From contig DCUA01000164.1 of NCBI GenBank assembly GCA_002329675.1, positions 672 through 6,665 on the forward strand: 5,994 nt of DNA. Reading direction: 5' to 3'. This document shows positions 1 to 5,855 of this stretch, piece after piece; within the stretch, counting starts at the first letter, position 1; each line of letters begins with the position of its first letter. Under the pieces are notes generated by a model. The model was given only the letters and a program-made list of their open reading frames with translations, was not told the DNA's origin and made no database searches. The translations under genes and the position numbers were made by a program. Source of the stretch: Firmicutes bacterium UBA1426 (GTDB lineage: Bacteria > Bacillota > Clostridia > Peptostreptococcales > Anaerovoracaceae).

Positions 1-809
1 GCAACAAAGGATACCTCATCCCCATCTAACACTATCTTTGATTGCGTGGCTAAACCCGTCATGCTCTCACCGGTGGAATCCGTTGCAAGGTCTCCACTCT
101 GAACCTCATAAGGCTTCCCTGTCCGAAGTGAGATGCTGTTAGACTCAGCGTCCCAGACTACTTCAAACTGTTTTTCGGTACCGTTCAGTACCGCCGCTAT
201 GTCCCTCAGCTTGAAGTAATTATAGTCGTTAATGTTATAGGCAAGAAAATCCCGGACTTCTCCGTTCACTAGAACTTGCGACGCCGTTGGCACTGCGGTA
301 ACAATGAGTTGGACCTGAGTCTCTTCGGCCACTTCCGGCTCTGATGCTTTAATAACGCGGAAGTAAAAGGATGTGGTTTCATCCTCTTCCGTAATATTAA
401 TGCTCATGAAAGCGTAGTCCATGTCGCTGTATGTGACAGCATAGGAAACCGCCTGATCAATTGCAAGCTTCTTCTCCTCTCCCCTTCCGTATCCGTCGCT
501 TGTCATAGCAAAGGACTCGATCTTCCGGTTCCGCTCGTTATAGCATGCGATTTCATGAGAAATCCCATCTGTCCTGGCAGTGAGGGAGATAACAGATCCT
601 ACAGGCAACTCATACAGCATAACAGAATCAGCCCCTGATCCTTCCGGAGCAGAGAGCTCCTGCTGGCTACTGATCTCGGAAATGGTGAGCAGGTAATTTT
701 CTGTCTGGGCACTGGGTGACGTATTGATTTGTGTAACTGCATAGACCCCGGCCGCTGCAACCAATACAAGCACGGTAATAAGTAATATATTAAAGGAAAC
801 TCTTCTCAT
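1..809 (-). CDS. Stalk-domain (copper amine oxidase N-terminal-like) secreted or anchored protein, 3' truncated by window edge
   Basis: Reading leftwards from ATG at 809 the frame stays open to the window edge: 269 full codons plus the first two bases of an Ala codon. The start has a close AGGGGAG ribosome site (814-820) and a promoter at 859-887. The N-terminus is MRR followed by a hydrophobic stretch (about residues 7-24) ending in VYA, so it is a signal peptide or uncleaved anchor. Residues about 30-170 are soluble and I do not recognise them. Residues about 177-233 carry the stalk-domain pattern: VLVNGEVRDF, then AYNINDYNYFKLRDIA, LNGTEKQFEV and ISLRTGKPY. A second copy appears to begin at residue 258 (IVLDGDEVSF), as is usual for the paired stalk units in this family. 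These units are generally structural modules of exported clostridial proteins, not oxidases; no catalytic domain is visible. Family call good, function unknown. Confidence 0.85.
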   Translation of the reverse strand, partial: MRRVSFNILLITVLVLVAAAGVYAVTQINTSPSAQTENYLLTISEISSQQELSAPEGSGADSVMLYELPVGSVISLTARTDGISHEIACYNERNRKIESFAMTSDGYGRGEEKKLAIDQAVSYAVTYSDMDYAFMSINITEEDETTSFYFRVIKASEPEVAEETQVQLIVTAVPTASQVLVNGEVRDFLAYNINDYNYFKLRDIAAVLNGTEKQFEVVWDAESNSISLRTGKPYEVQSGDLATDSTGESMTGLATQSKIVLDGDEVSFV

Positions 810-858
810 TTTTCTCCCCTGGGAATGTTTTTCTTCGTACGTGACTTCTTTCTATTAA

Positions 859-887
859 AGTATACCTTTTCGTTTATTGACACGCAA
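859..887 (-). promoter_or_regulatory. Leftward promoter for the stalk-domain gene
   Basis: On the minus strand a -35 box TTGCGT (887-882) and a -10 box TATACT (864-859) are separated by 17 bp. The predicted start near 852 gives a leader of about 43 nt before the ATG at 809. The -35 is weak (3/6) but the -10 is strong (5/6), and the position suits the only leftward gene here. Its -35 shares base 882 with the -35 of the opposing tRNA promoter. Confidence 0.55.
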
Positions 888-906
888 GGGAAAAAGGGAT
901 TATAAT
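877..906 (+). promoter_or_regulatory. Consensus sigma-A promoter of the tRNA genes
   Basis: TTGACA (877-882) and TATAAT (901-906) both match the vegetative consensus exactly, with an 18-bp spacer. Transcription would start near 913, leaving about 33 nt of leader before the first tRNA base at 946. A strong unregulated-looking promoter is typical of stable RNA genes. Confidence 0.85.
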
Positions 907-945
907 ATTTGTGCATTCGTCCTTTGACGATTATGCAGATCCCGT

Positions 946-1023
946 GGGGGCATAGTCTCAGTTGGTTAGAGCGCATGCGTCACAAGCATGAGGCCGCAGG
1001 TTCGAGTCCCGCTGTCCCCACCA
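946..1023 (+). tRNA. tRNA-Val (anticodon CAC), with structural defects
   Basis: The acceptor stem GGGGGCA (946-952) pairs with TGTCCCC (1013-1019) with one G-U pair, followed by A73 and an encoded CCA (1021-1023). The anticodon stem CATGC/GCATG is perfect around the loop GTCACAA (979-985), so the anticodon is CAC (981-983), reading GUG valine codons. The T loop is TTCGAGT. Two things are odd. The D stem reads GTCTC opposite GAGC where GCTC is expected, so one extra T (956) must be bulged; this makes the gene 78 nt instead of 77. The T stem GCAGG/CCCGC has an A-C mismatch at its middle pair. It could be a functional but imperfect isoacceptor or a decaying copy. Confidence 0.85.
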
Positions 1024-1030
1024 CTTTTTT

Positions 1031-1056
1031 TCTCCGGTATAGCCGGGGACTTTTTT
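1031..1056 (+). terminator. Intrinsic terminator between the two tRNA genes
   Basis: TCTCCGG (1031-1037) pairs with CCGGGGA (1043-1049) through seven pairs, one of them T-G, around the 5-nt loop TATAG. It is followed by C and a run of six T (1051-1056). This is a standard rho-independent terminator on the plus strand. It would end the tRNA-Val transcript and reduce or block read-through into tRNA-Ala, for which I see no separate promoter. Confidence 0.75.
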
Positions 1057-1071
1057 AGCCATTGACATCCC

Positions 1072-1147
1072 GGGGAATTAGCTCAGCTGGGAGAGCGCAT
1101 GGTTCGCAATCATGAGGCCAGGGGTTCGATCCCCCTATTCTCCACCA
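1072..1147 (+). tRNA. tRNA-Ala (anticodon CGC)
   Basis: All four arms fold well. The acceptor is GGGGAAT (1072-1078) with ATTCTCC (1137-1143), including the G3-U70 pair that is the main alanine identity element. The D stem is GCTC/GAGC. The anticodon stem CATGG/TCATG surrounds loop TTCGCAA (1103-1109), giving anticodon CGC (1105-1107) for GCG codons. The T stem is AGGGG/CCCCT with loop TTCGATC. Discriminator A and an encoded CCA (1145-1147) complete a 76-nt gene. Its blocks GAGCGCATG and CATGAGGCC are identical to those of the upstream tRNA-Val. It lies after a terminator with no recognisable promoter of its own, so expression probably depends on read-through from 877-906. Confidence 0.95.
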
Positions 1148-1197
1148 AACGTCAAACGCCGATAAGGCGTTTGTTTCGTTTGGTAGGAGAATGGGGG
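1131..1197. repeat. Long imperfect palindrome made from the tRNA-Ala 3' end and its downstream DNA
   Basis: The left arm (1131-1160) comprises the last T-loop base, the T-stem 3' strand, the acceptor 3' strand, CCA and 13 trailer bases. It pairs with the right arm (1166-1197) around the loop GATAA. By hand I count 28 pairs: CCCCC/GGGGG, ATTCTCC/GGAGAAT, ACCAAACG/CGTTTGGT and CAAACGCC/GGCGTTTG. The interruptions are a T bulge (1136), an A bulge (1185) and a 1-by-3 internal loop (1152 against 1174-1176). The right arm therefore holds an inverted copy of about 20 bases of the tRNA 3' end. Confidence 0.85.
1153..1181 (+). terminator. Terminator of tRNA-Ala, possibly acting on both strands
   Basis: CAAACGCC (1153-1160) and GGCGTTTG (1166-1173) form a perfect 8-bp stem with a 5-nt loop, followed by TTTCGTTT. 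This is the apical part of the larger palindrome; a second T-run (1198-1200 plus 1192) sits beyond the full hairpin. No other hairpin with a T-run lies between the convergent permease stop (1249) and the tRNA, so the same structure may also stop leftward transcription. On the minus strand its T-rich tail is poor. Confidence 0.6.
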
Positions 1198-1248
1198 TTT
1201 TACGGCTCTTTTGTTTCTTTACATATGGTTTCATCCTATGGTCTGATT

Positions 1249-3288
1249 TTAAGAATGAACCAGCTGATAATAGGATCTGGCGGTGAGCTTATACACGATC
1301 CAGTATATGATCGCAAAGACTAATATAGTTCCCAGGGTGCAGCCAATAAACAATGTAACATTTGTAAGGTTGAGCATCGCCAGCAACTTAAGGATGATAT
1401 TAAAGGCAAATGCGATGTGGACAATAGCCAACATGATCGGCAGATAAAACACAGTGCGTATCTGATTCTTGATTACCCGCTTCACCTCTTCCCTGCTCAT
1501 TCCCACATTCTGCATAATGACAAATCTGCCTCTGTCTTCATAGCCTTCTGATATTTGCTTGTAATAGATGATCATGGCGGTAGCCATGAGGAAAATAGCG
1601 CCGATAAAAATGCCTATGAAGAACAGACTCCCATAGAGTTCTATGAATTCCTGTCTGGGCGTAAAAATATTTTCCACTGTAGCCACATGGGGTATATCAG
1701 CTTCGTTCAGAGCAGCTCTAAGGGTTCTGCTAAACTCTTCCTTGTCAGAAAGGTTGCCTTCCAAATTAAACTCATAATTGTACATTACCGATGTTATTCC
1801 CATGTCATCTGAGGATTTTGCATCATTGATCCCGGTTTGCATAAGAACTAATTCGTCAAAATCGGAAACCACAACAAAGATAGCATCCGCATAAATACCC
1901 AGCCTCTTTGCCCAGACCTCGTCCAGTTCCATGTCCGAAGATGCCGGATCCACCCGGAACACTTCATCCGTAATAGCAATGCTATCCATGGAAGCGAATT
2001 CCGGACTGATAGAGAAAAGGTAAATGTGATCGTTATCTAATGGTGCAAGACCCGCATTTCCCTCCACCGCAGAATTATAGTCCGCCAATGTGATAGCATA
2101 TAGAAACACCTTGCTGTCTAAGCCATAATAATCGGGAGTGAAACGGCCTTCGTTTATCTTGCCGACAGTCCCGATGGAATAGTGCCCCTGAATATCTTCC
2201 ATTTGGACATCATATTTCATCGCATGATCCCGAATGGTTTCCGCGATCAGGCTCGGGTCGTAATCATACTCCATACCGTTCTTTGCGTCTTCCTCCGGCT
2301 CATAAATATAATTCGTAATGACATCGCTTGGATATCTGGTGCGCATCACATCATCGATTCCGACATAAAGGGACACCGTAGTGGACAGTACGACTAAAAC
2401 AGCGGTACTTAATATGCAGATCTCAGCGAGGCCGACAGCATTTTGCTTCATCCGGTACATCATACCTGAAACTGTTATGAAATGTGTTTTGTGGTAATAA
2501 TAACCCTTGTTCTTTTTCAATATTTTAAGAAAGGCGATACTTCCGGTGATAAAGAGCAAAAAAGTTCCGGCGATCACAAGCAGCACCGCTATGAAGAAGA
2601 CAAACAGGGCTTCTATTGGATTTTGGGTAGTAATGGCCAGGTAATAGCCTGCCGACAGGCATATTACGCCTAATATGGCCAGCACCCATTTTGCTCTTGG
2701 TTCTCTTTCTCCCGCATTGCTCTCCTGCAAGAGTTCTATGGGTTTCAGGCGTATGAGCCTTAAATTGTTATACAAGATAGTTACAATAAAAATTAAAGTA
2801 AATAACCCGAGTGTAACTGCGGCTGCATCAAAGCTTATCCCAAATTCAAACCCGGTATTCAGGTGGAGCATATTGAGCAGAACCAGGAACATCAATTTAG
2901 CGAACAACAATCCGCCAAGCAGCCCCCCTATCATACTTCCAAAGCCTGCCAGGATGATTTCCCAGAACAGGACCTTGCCGATATGCCTTTTTTCCATCCC
3001 TAAAACGTTATATAAGCCGAGCTCCTTATTCCTCCGCTTAAGCAGAAATCCATTCGTATAAAATATGACCAGAACGGAGAAAATGCAGCATACCCACACG
3101 CCCAGATTCAGGATGATCTTCATGTCCGATCCGCCAACAAATGCAGTTACAGCAACCTGGTTGCGGATGGAAATCAGCATATAGAAGAGCGCTGTCATAG
3201 TCCCGCCGGCCAGGCCAAAGGGAAGATAGGTGCTCTTGTTCTTTCTGATGTTGTTTATTGCTAGTTTTCTGTATATTGATTTATTCAC
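1249..3288 (-). CDS. BceB-type ABC transporter permease (FtsX-family, peptide antibiotic sensing/resistance)
   Basis: This 679-residue membrane protein matches the usual length and architecture of BceB-type permeases. Hydrophobic segments lie near residues 22-42, 60-82, 112-138, 156-174, 200-218, 228-255, 288-310, 553-575, 612-635 and 645-667, giving ten helices. A large extracytoplasmic domain (about 311-552) sits between helices 7 and 8; in this family it recognises cell-wall-active peptides or their lipid targets. FtsX-like cytoplasmic segments after helices 2 and 8 (KRRNKELGLYNVLGM, DRGRFVIMQNVGMSREE) probably dock on the ATPase. The start is GTG at 3288, overlapping the ATPase gene by 8 bp with GGTGA five bases upstream, so the two are translationally coupled. 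Family knowledge says it also passes the signal to the neighbouring kinase. The substrate cannot be read from sequence. Confidence 0.93.
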   Translation of the reverse strand: MNKSIYRKLAINNIRKNKSTYLPFGLAGGTMTALFYMLISIRNQVAVTAFVGGSDMKIILNLGVWVCCIFSVLVIFYTNGFLLKRRNKELGLYNVLGMEKRHIGKVLFWEIILAGFGSMIGGLLGGLLFAKLMFLVLLNMLHLNTGFEFGISFDAAAVTLGLFTLIFIVTILYNNLRLIRLKPIELLQESNAGEREPRAKWVLAILGVICLSAGYYLAITTQNPIEALFVFFIAVLLVIAGTFLLFITGSIAFLKILKKNKGYYYHKTHFITVSGMMYRMKQNAVGLAEICILSTAVLVVLSTTVSLYVGIDDVMRTRYPSDVITNYIYEPEEDAKNGMEYDYDPSLIAETIRDHAMKYDVQMEDIQGHYSIGTVGKINEGRFTPDYYGLDSKVFLYAITLADYNSAVEGNAGLAPLDNDHIYLFSISPEFASMDSIAITDEVFRVDPASSDMELDEVWAKRLGIYADAIFVVVSDFDELVLMQTGINDAKSSDDMGITSVMYNYEFNLEGNLSDKEEFSRTLRAALNEADIPHVATVENIFTPRQEFIELYGSLFFIGIFIGAIFLMATAMIIYYKQISEGYEDRGRFVIMQNVGMSREEVKRVIKNQIRTVFYLPIMLAIVHIAFAFNIILKLLAMLNLTNVTLFIGCTLGTILVFAIIYWIVYKLTARSYYQLVHS

Positions 3289-4048
3289 TCAGATCACCGC
3301 CAGACAGTAAAATTGTAAGGGTGTTGGATATTTTCATATACATCTCATCATTAGTCATGTTTCCTTTGTAGATTTGGTGGAAGATCTCCCCATCCTTGAT
3401 AAATAACACTCGCCCTGCATGGCTTGCCGCCTTCACACTATGAGTCACCATGAGGATGGTCTGACCGTCCTTGTGAATATCGGAAAACGTTTTCAGCAAA
3501 GCGCCGGCGGACTTGGAGTCCAGAGCGCCGGTGGGCTCATCAGCCAGCAAAATTGCCGGGTCCGTGATCAAAGCCCTGGCAATGGCTGTTCTTTGCTTCT
3601 GACCTCCTGATACCTCGTATGGATATTTCTTCAGAATATCTGAAATACCCAATTTAATGGCAATGCTTTTTAACTTGTCATTCATTTCTCCGTATTCTTT
3701 CCCTGCCAGCACCAGAGGCAAGTAAATATTATCCTCTATCGAGAAGGTGTCCAGAAGGTTGAAATCCTGAAAGACGAATCCCAGATGTTCTCTTCGAAAC
3801 TTTGCCAGTTCGTTTTCATGGATGGATCCTGTATTTCTCCCGTTTAGGATCACTTCTCCGGATGTGGGCCGATCCATGGTAGCCAGGATATTCAGCAATG
3901 TCGTCTTTCCGGAGCCCGACTCACCCATGATCGCCGCAAATTCCCCTTCCTCCACAGAGAAGTTCACATTCTTTAATGCTGTTACCTTGTTCCCTCCAAA
4001 TCTGGTGGTATACACCTTCTTCAGATTATTTACCGTTAATAGTGGCAT
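3281..4048 (-). CDS. BceA-type ABC transporter ATP-binding protein
   Basis: A complete 255-residue nucleotide-binding subunit starting at ATG 4048. It has Walker A GESGSGKTT (42-50), Q-loop Q94 in VFQDFNLLD, signature VSGGQKQR (146-153), Walker B ILLADEPTG with catalytic E171, D-loop ALDS (175-178) and H-loop H203. The sequence is typical of the MacB/LolD-like group that powers FtsX-type permeases. The frame extends 10 codons upstream to a TTG at 4078, but ATG 4048 has AGGGGG seven bases upstream and begins the conserved MPLLTVNNLKKVY, so the shorter form is preferred. It overlaps the permease gene by 8 bp. It acts at the inner face of the membrane, hydrolysing ATP to drive the permease, probably to remove a peptide antibiotic from its lipid target. 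Confidence 0.95.
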   Translation of the reverse strand: MPLLTVNNLKKVYTTRFGGNKVTALKNVNFSVEEGEFAAIMGESGSGKTTLLNILATMDRPTSGEVILNGRNTGSIHENELAKFRREHLGFVFQDFNLLDTFSIEDNIYLPLVLAGKEYGEMNDKLKSIAIKLGISDILKKYPYEVSGGQKQRTAIARALITDPAILLADEPTGALDSKSAGALLKTFSDIHKDGQTILMVTHSVKAASHAGRVLFIKDGEIFHQIYKGNMTNDEMYMKISNTLTILLSGGDLSE

Positions 4049-4055
4049 TTGTTTT

Positions 4056-4061
4056 CCCCCT
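4056..4061 (-). promoter_or_regulatory. Ribosome binding site that fixes the ATPase start
   Basis: AGGGGG on the minus strand (4061-4056) lies seven bases before ATG 4048. It falls inside the longer frame that would start with TTG at 4078, so it argues for the internal ATG as the real start. Confidence 0.8.
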
Positions 4062-4088
4062 GTATCTCTTTTAAACAATTAGACTGAT

Positions 4089-4129
4089 AATTCTATTGTA
4101 TAGAAAAGTAAACCCATCACCATAGAATT
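4089..4129. repeat. Inverted repeat in the transporter promoter region
   Basis: AATTCTAT (4089-4096) is repeated inverted as ATAGAATT (4122-4129) with 25 bp between. The overlapping TATTGTA (4094-4100) has its own inverted partner TACAATA (4134-4140). Leftward -10-like hexamers TATACA (4102-4097) and TAGAAT (4095-4090) lie in or beside the left arm; no good -35 is found 16-18 bp upstream of either, which fits an activator-dependent promoter. The role is unproven. Confidence 0.4.
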
Positions 4130-4132
4130 GGC

Positions 4133-4166
4133 TTACAATATGAAGAAAAACCTTACACTTCTGTAA
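4133..4166. promoter_or_regulatory. Candidate BceR-like operator upstream of the transporter genes
   Basis: A perfect dyad TTACA-CTTC-TGTAA (4153-4166) agrees with the TNACA-N4-TGTAA consensus that I recall as described for BceR-like regulators of Firmicutes. Another TTACA (4133-4137) stands exactly 20 bp away in the same orientation, two helical turns, as expected for a secondary site on the same face of the DNA. The dyad lies about 105-118 bp upstream of the ATPase ATG and overlaps the kinase stop codon. No such dyad is seen upstream of the response regulator gene, so the regulator pair is probably not autoregulated this way. Confidence 0.6.
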
Positions 4167-4170
4167 GGTT
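4146..4170 (-). terminator. Possible intrinsic terminator at the end of the kinase gene
   Basis: In the leftward transcript AACCTTACA (4170-4162) pairs with TGTAAGGTT (4157-4149), nine perfect pairs around the tetraloop GAAG, and runs into TTTTT (4150-4146). The kinase stop codon is inside the stem. The stem is AT-rich, so termination may be partial. The structure is the same DNA as the candidate operator, so it may exist only because of that dyad. Confidence 0.45.
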
Positions 4171-5181
4171 CATAAGATCTATCCCGACTCTTGTTCCGAC
4201 CCCCGGTTGCGAGGAAACCTCGATTCCATGGTTTAGCTGATCGAGGATCTGCTTTGAAAGGTAAAGACCGATTCCTGTTGATTTCTTATCCATTCTCCCG
4301 TTATATCCTGTAAATCCCCGTTCAAAAATCCGGGGGATGTCTTCTGCGGATATTCCGATCCCCGTATCTTCAATGACTAAGGTTTTTTCCGGGACCACGC
4401 GGATGGTTATTTTCCCCTCTGCCGTATATTTCAACGAATTAGAGAGGATCTGCTTTATGACAAACAGCAGCCACTTTTCATCCGTAACGACTACCGTATC
4501 AAATTCCTCCAAATCAAGAGAAATGCGCTTGCTTATAAAGGACTTGGTATAGTATTTGACCGCCTGCTTCACGATGGGCATCAGGGGGTATTCCTTTAAC
4601 AATAGATCCGAATTTATGGTATCCAGTCTCATATACTGCAGTATGGTATCTACATACCGCTCCATTTCAAACACCTGCTCTTTCAGCCTGGATCGCTCCG
4701 GGTCATGTAGTTCCTGCAGGAGCAACTCCATGGCGGTAATGGGTGTCTTCATCTGATGAGACCACATTGTGATGTATTCTTCCATATCACTGAGCTTACG
4801 GTTTTGCTCCGATACCTGCTTTGTATTATGTTCAGCCAATATTTTCAGCAAGTCCTGATAATCTTCTTCTATAAGACAAGATGGCTTCGGCAGGTTGTCC
4901 AGTGTTATTTCGATATGGCTTTCAAGATTTGTTCTTTCCCTGTGGCTTCTGTCGTACTGATAAAAATCCATAATCGCATAAAGCAGCCACAGTGCGGCAC
5001 ATATTAATGCCGGATAAACAGCAATTCTGGCAGGCAGATGGTAAAGCTTAAAAACCACTGCAAAAATAGCCACAAATGAGAGCGACATGCCTATGATGCG
5101 TACACGCTCTTTTAGGTAAGACCTCAATAAATTACGATGTTGTCCGACCATATCTTTTGTTTTCTCCATTGTCAAATCCAT
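4153..5181 (-). CDS. BceS-type intramembrane-sensing histidine kinase
   Basis: A 342-residue sensor kinase. Two hydrophobic helices (about 29-46 and 52-72) are separated by only a few residues, so there is almost no extracellular sensor; this is the hallmark of intramembrane-sensing kinases that rely on a partner transporter for their signal. A helical linker leads to the phosphorylation site MWSHQMKTPITA with H142, then N-box QILSNSLKYT (N248), G1 DTGIGIS (272-278), F-box FERGF and G2 STGIGLYLSKQ (301-311); all catalytic motifs are intact. Its ATG overlaps the TGA of the response regulator by one base (TGATG), so translation is coupled; a second Met at residue 5 is an alternative start. The conventional partner is the adjacent response regulator. 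Its stop lies within the dyad preceding the transporter genes. Confidence 0.94.
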   Translation of the reverse strand: MDLTMEKTKDMVGQHRNLLRSYLKERVRIIGMSLSFVAIFAVVFKLYHLPARIAVYPALICAALWLLYAIMDFYQYDRSHRERTNLESHIEITLDNLPKPSCLIEEDYQDLLKILAEHNTKQVSEQNRKLSDMEEYITMWSHQMKTPITAMELLLQELHDPERSRLKEQVFEMERYVDTILQYMRLDTINSDLLLKEYPLMPIVKQAVKYYTKSFISKRISLDLEEFDTVVVTDEKWLLFVIKQILSNSLKYTAEGKITIRVVPEKTLVIEDTGIGISAEDIPRIFERGFTGYNGRMDKKSTGIGLYLSKQILDQLNHGIEVSSQPGVGTRVGIDLMNLTEV

Positions 5182-5855
5182 CAGACCATATACCCGATGC
5201 CTTTTTTCGTTTCAATATAATCCTCAGCGCCGATTTGAGACAACTTTTTGCGGATACGGGTCAAATTCACAGTCAACGTATTGTCATCAATAAAGCTGTC
5301 GCTATCCCATAGGTGTATCATTATCGTATCCCTTTTCACCATTTCTCCCGCATTTTCCATGAGGAGCTTCATGATTTTAAATTCATTTTTCGTAAGCTCC
5401 ACATCGTTGCCGCCTTTTGAGAGGACGGCATTGGACAAATTCAGGATAACACCCTTATGCTCGAGAATATTTAGATTTGTCTTAAAGGAGTAGCTGCGCC
5501 TCAGCATGGCGTTGATCTTGGCTGTAAGAACAGTTAAATCAAATGGCTTTGCAATGAAATCATCTCCGCCCATGTCCATGGCCATTACGATATTCATCTT
5601 ATCGTCGGCGGATGAGATAAAGATGATAGGAACTTTGGTGAGCTTGCGAATTTCTTTACACCAGTAAAACCCGTTATAAAATGGCAATGTGATATCCAGT
5701 AAAATGAGTTCCGGCTTAAAGCTTGTCACATCTTTTAACACATCTTTAAAATCGGTCACACAATGTACCTGATACTCCCATTTCTCCAAATGCTTCTTTA
5801 TGGAATCCGCGATCACATTGTCGTCTTCTACTATAAGAATCTTGTACTTGCTCAT
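5181..5855 (-). CDS. OmpR/PhoB-family response regulator (BceR-type)
   Basis: A 224-residue two-domain regulator. The receiver domain (about 4-118) has the acidic pair E10/D11, phospho-acceptor D54 in LILLDITLP, S81 and K103 in IAKPF. The C-terminal winged helix (about 127-224) has the expected recognition helix region DDNTLTVNLTRIRKKL and ends with the hairpin IETKKGIGYMV. The start ATG has GGAGG (5869-5865) nine bases upstream. It is the first gene of the four-gene leftward cluster. On family grounds it is phosphorylated by the adjacent kinase and activates the transporter promoter at 4079-4166. In 5870-5994 I find no convincing promoter; a TATAAA (5949-5944) lacks a good -35, so the promoter may lie outside the window or be poorly conserved. 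Confidence 0.95.
   Translation of the reverse strand: MSKYKILIVEDDNVIADSIKKHLEKWEYQVHCVTDFKDVLKDVTSFKPELILLDITLPFYNGFYWCKEIRKLTKVPIIFISSADDKMNIVMAMDMGGDDFIAKPFDLTVLTAKINAMLRRSYSFKTNLNILEHKGVILNLSNAVLSKGGNDVELTKNEFKIMKLLMENAGEMVKRDTIMIHLWDSDSFIDDNTLTVNLTRIRKKLSQIGAEDYIETKKGIGYMV

Noticed and set aside
1062..1067. TTGACA just before tRNA-Ala, resembling a -35 box
   Set aside because: It lies five bases before the mature tRNA start, so a matching -10 would be inside the tRNA gene; none is sensibly placed.
1131..1197. tRNA 3' end duplication as an integrase attachment site
   Set aside because: Attachment-site duplications are direct repeats flanking an element with an integrase; here the copy is inverted, immediately adjacent, and no integrase is present in the window.
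1099..1323. Small plus-strand open frame of 74 codons
   Set aside because: It begins inside tRNA-Ala, crosses the palindrome and ends inside the permease gene; no ribosome site and no plausible protein.
2675..3061. 128-codon plus-strand open frame antisense to the permease
   Set aside because: It lies wholly opposite a well-supported membrane protein gene and has low-complexity, non-protein-like composition; a reading-frame shadow.
4049..4078. Longer ATPase form starting with TTG at 4078
   Set aside because: The extra ten residues contain the ribosome binding site of the ATG at 4048 and are not part of the conserved ATPase N-terminus.
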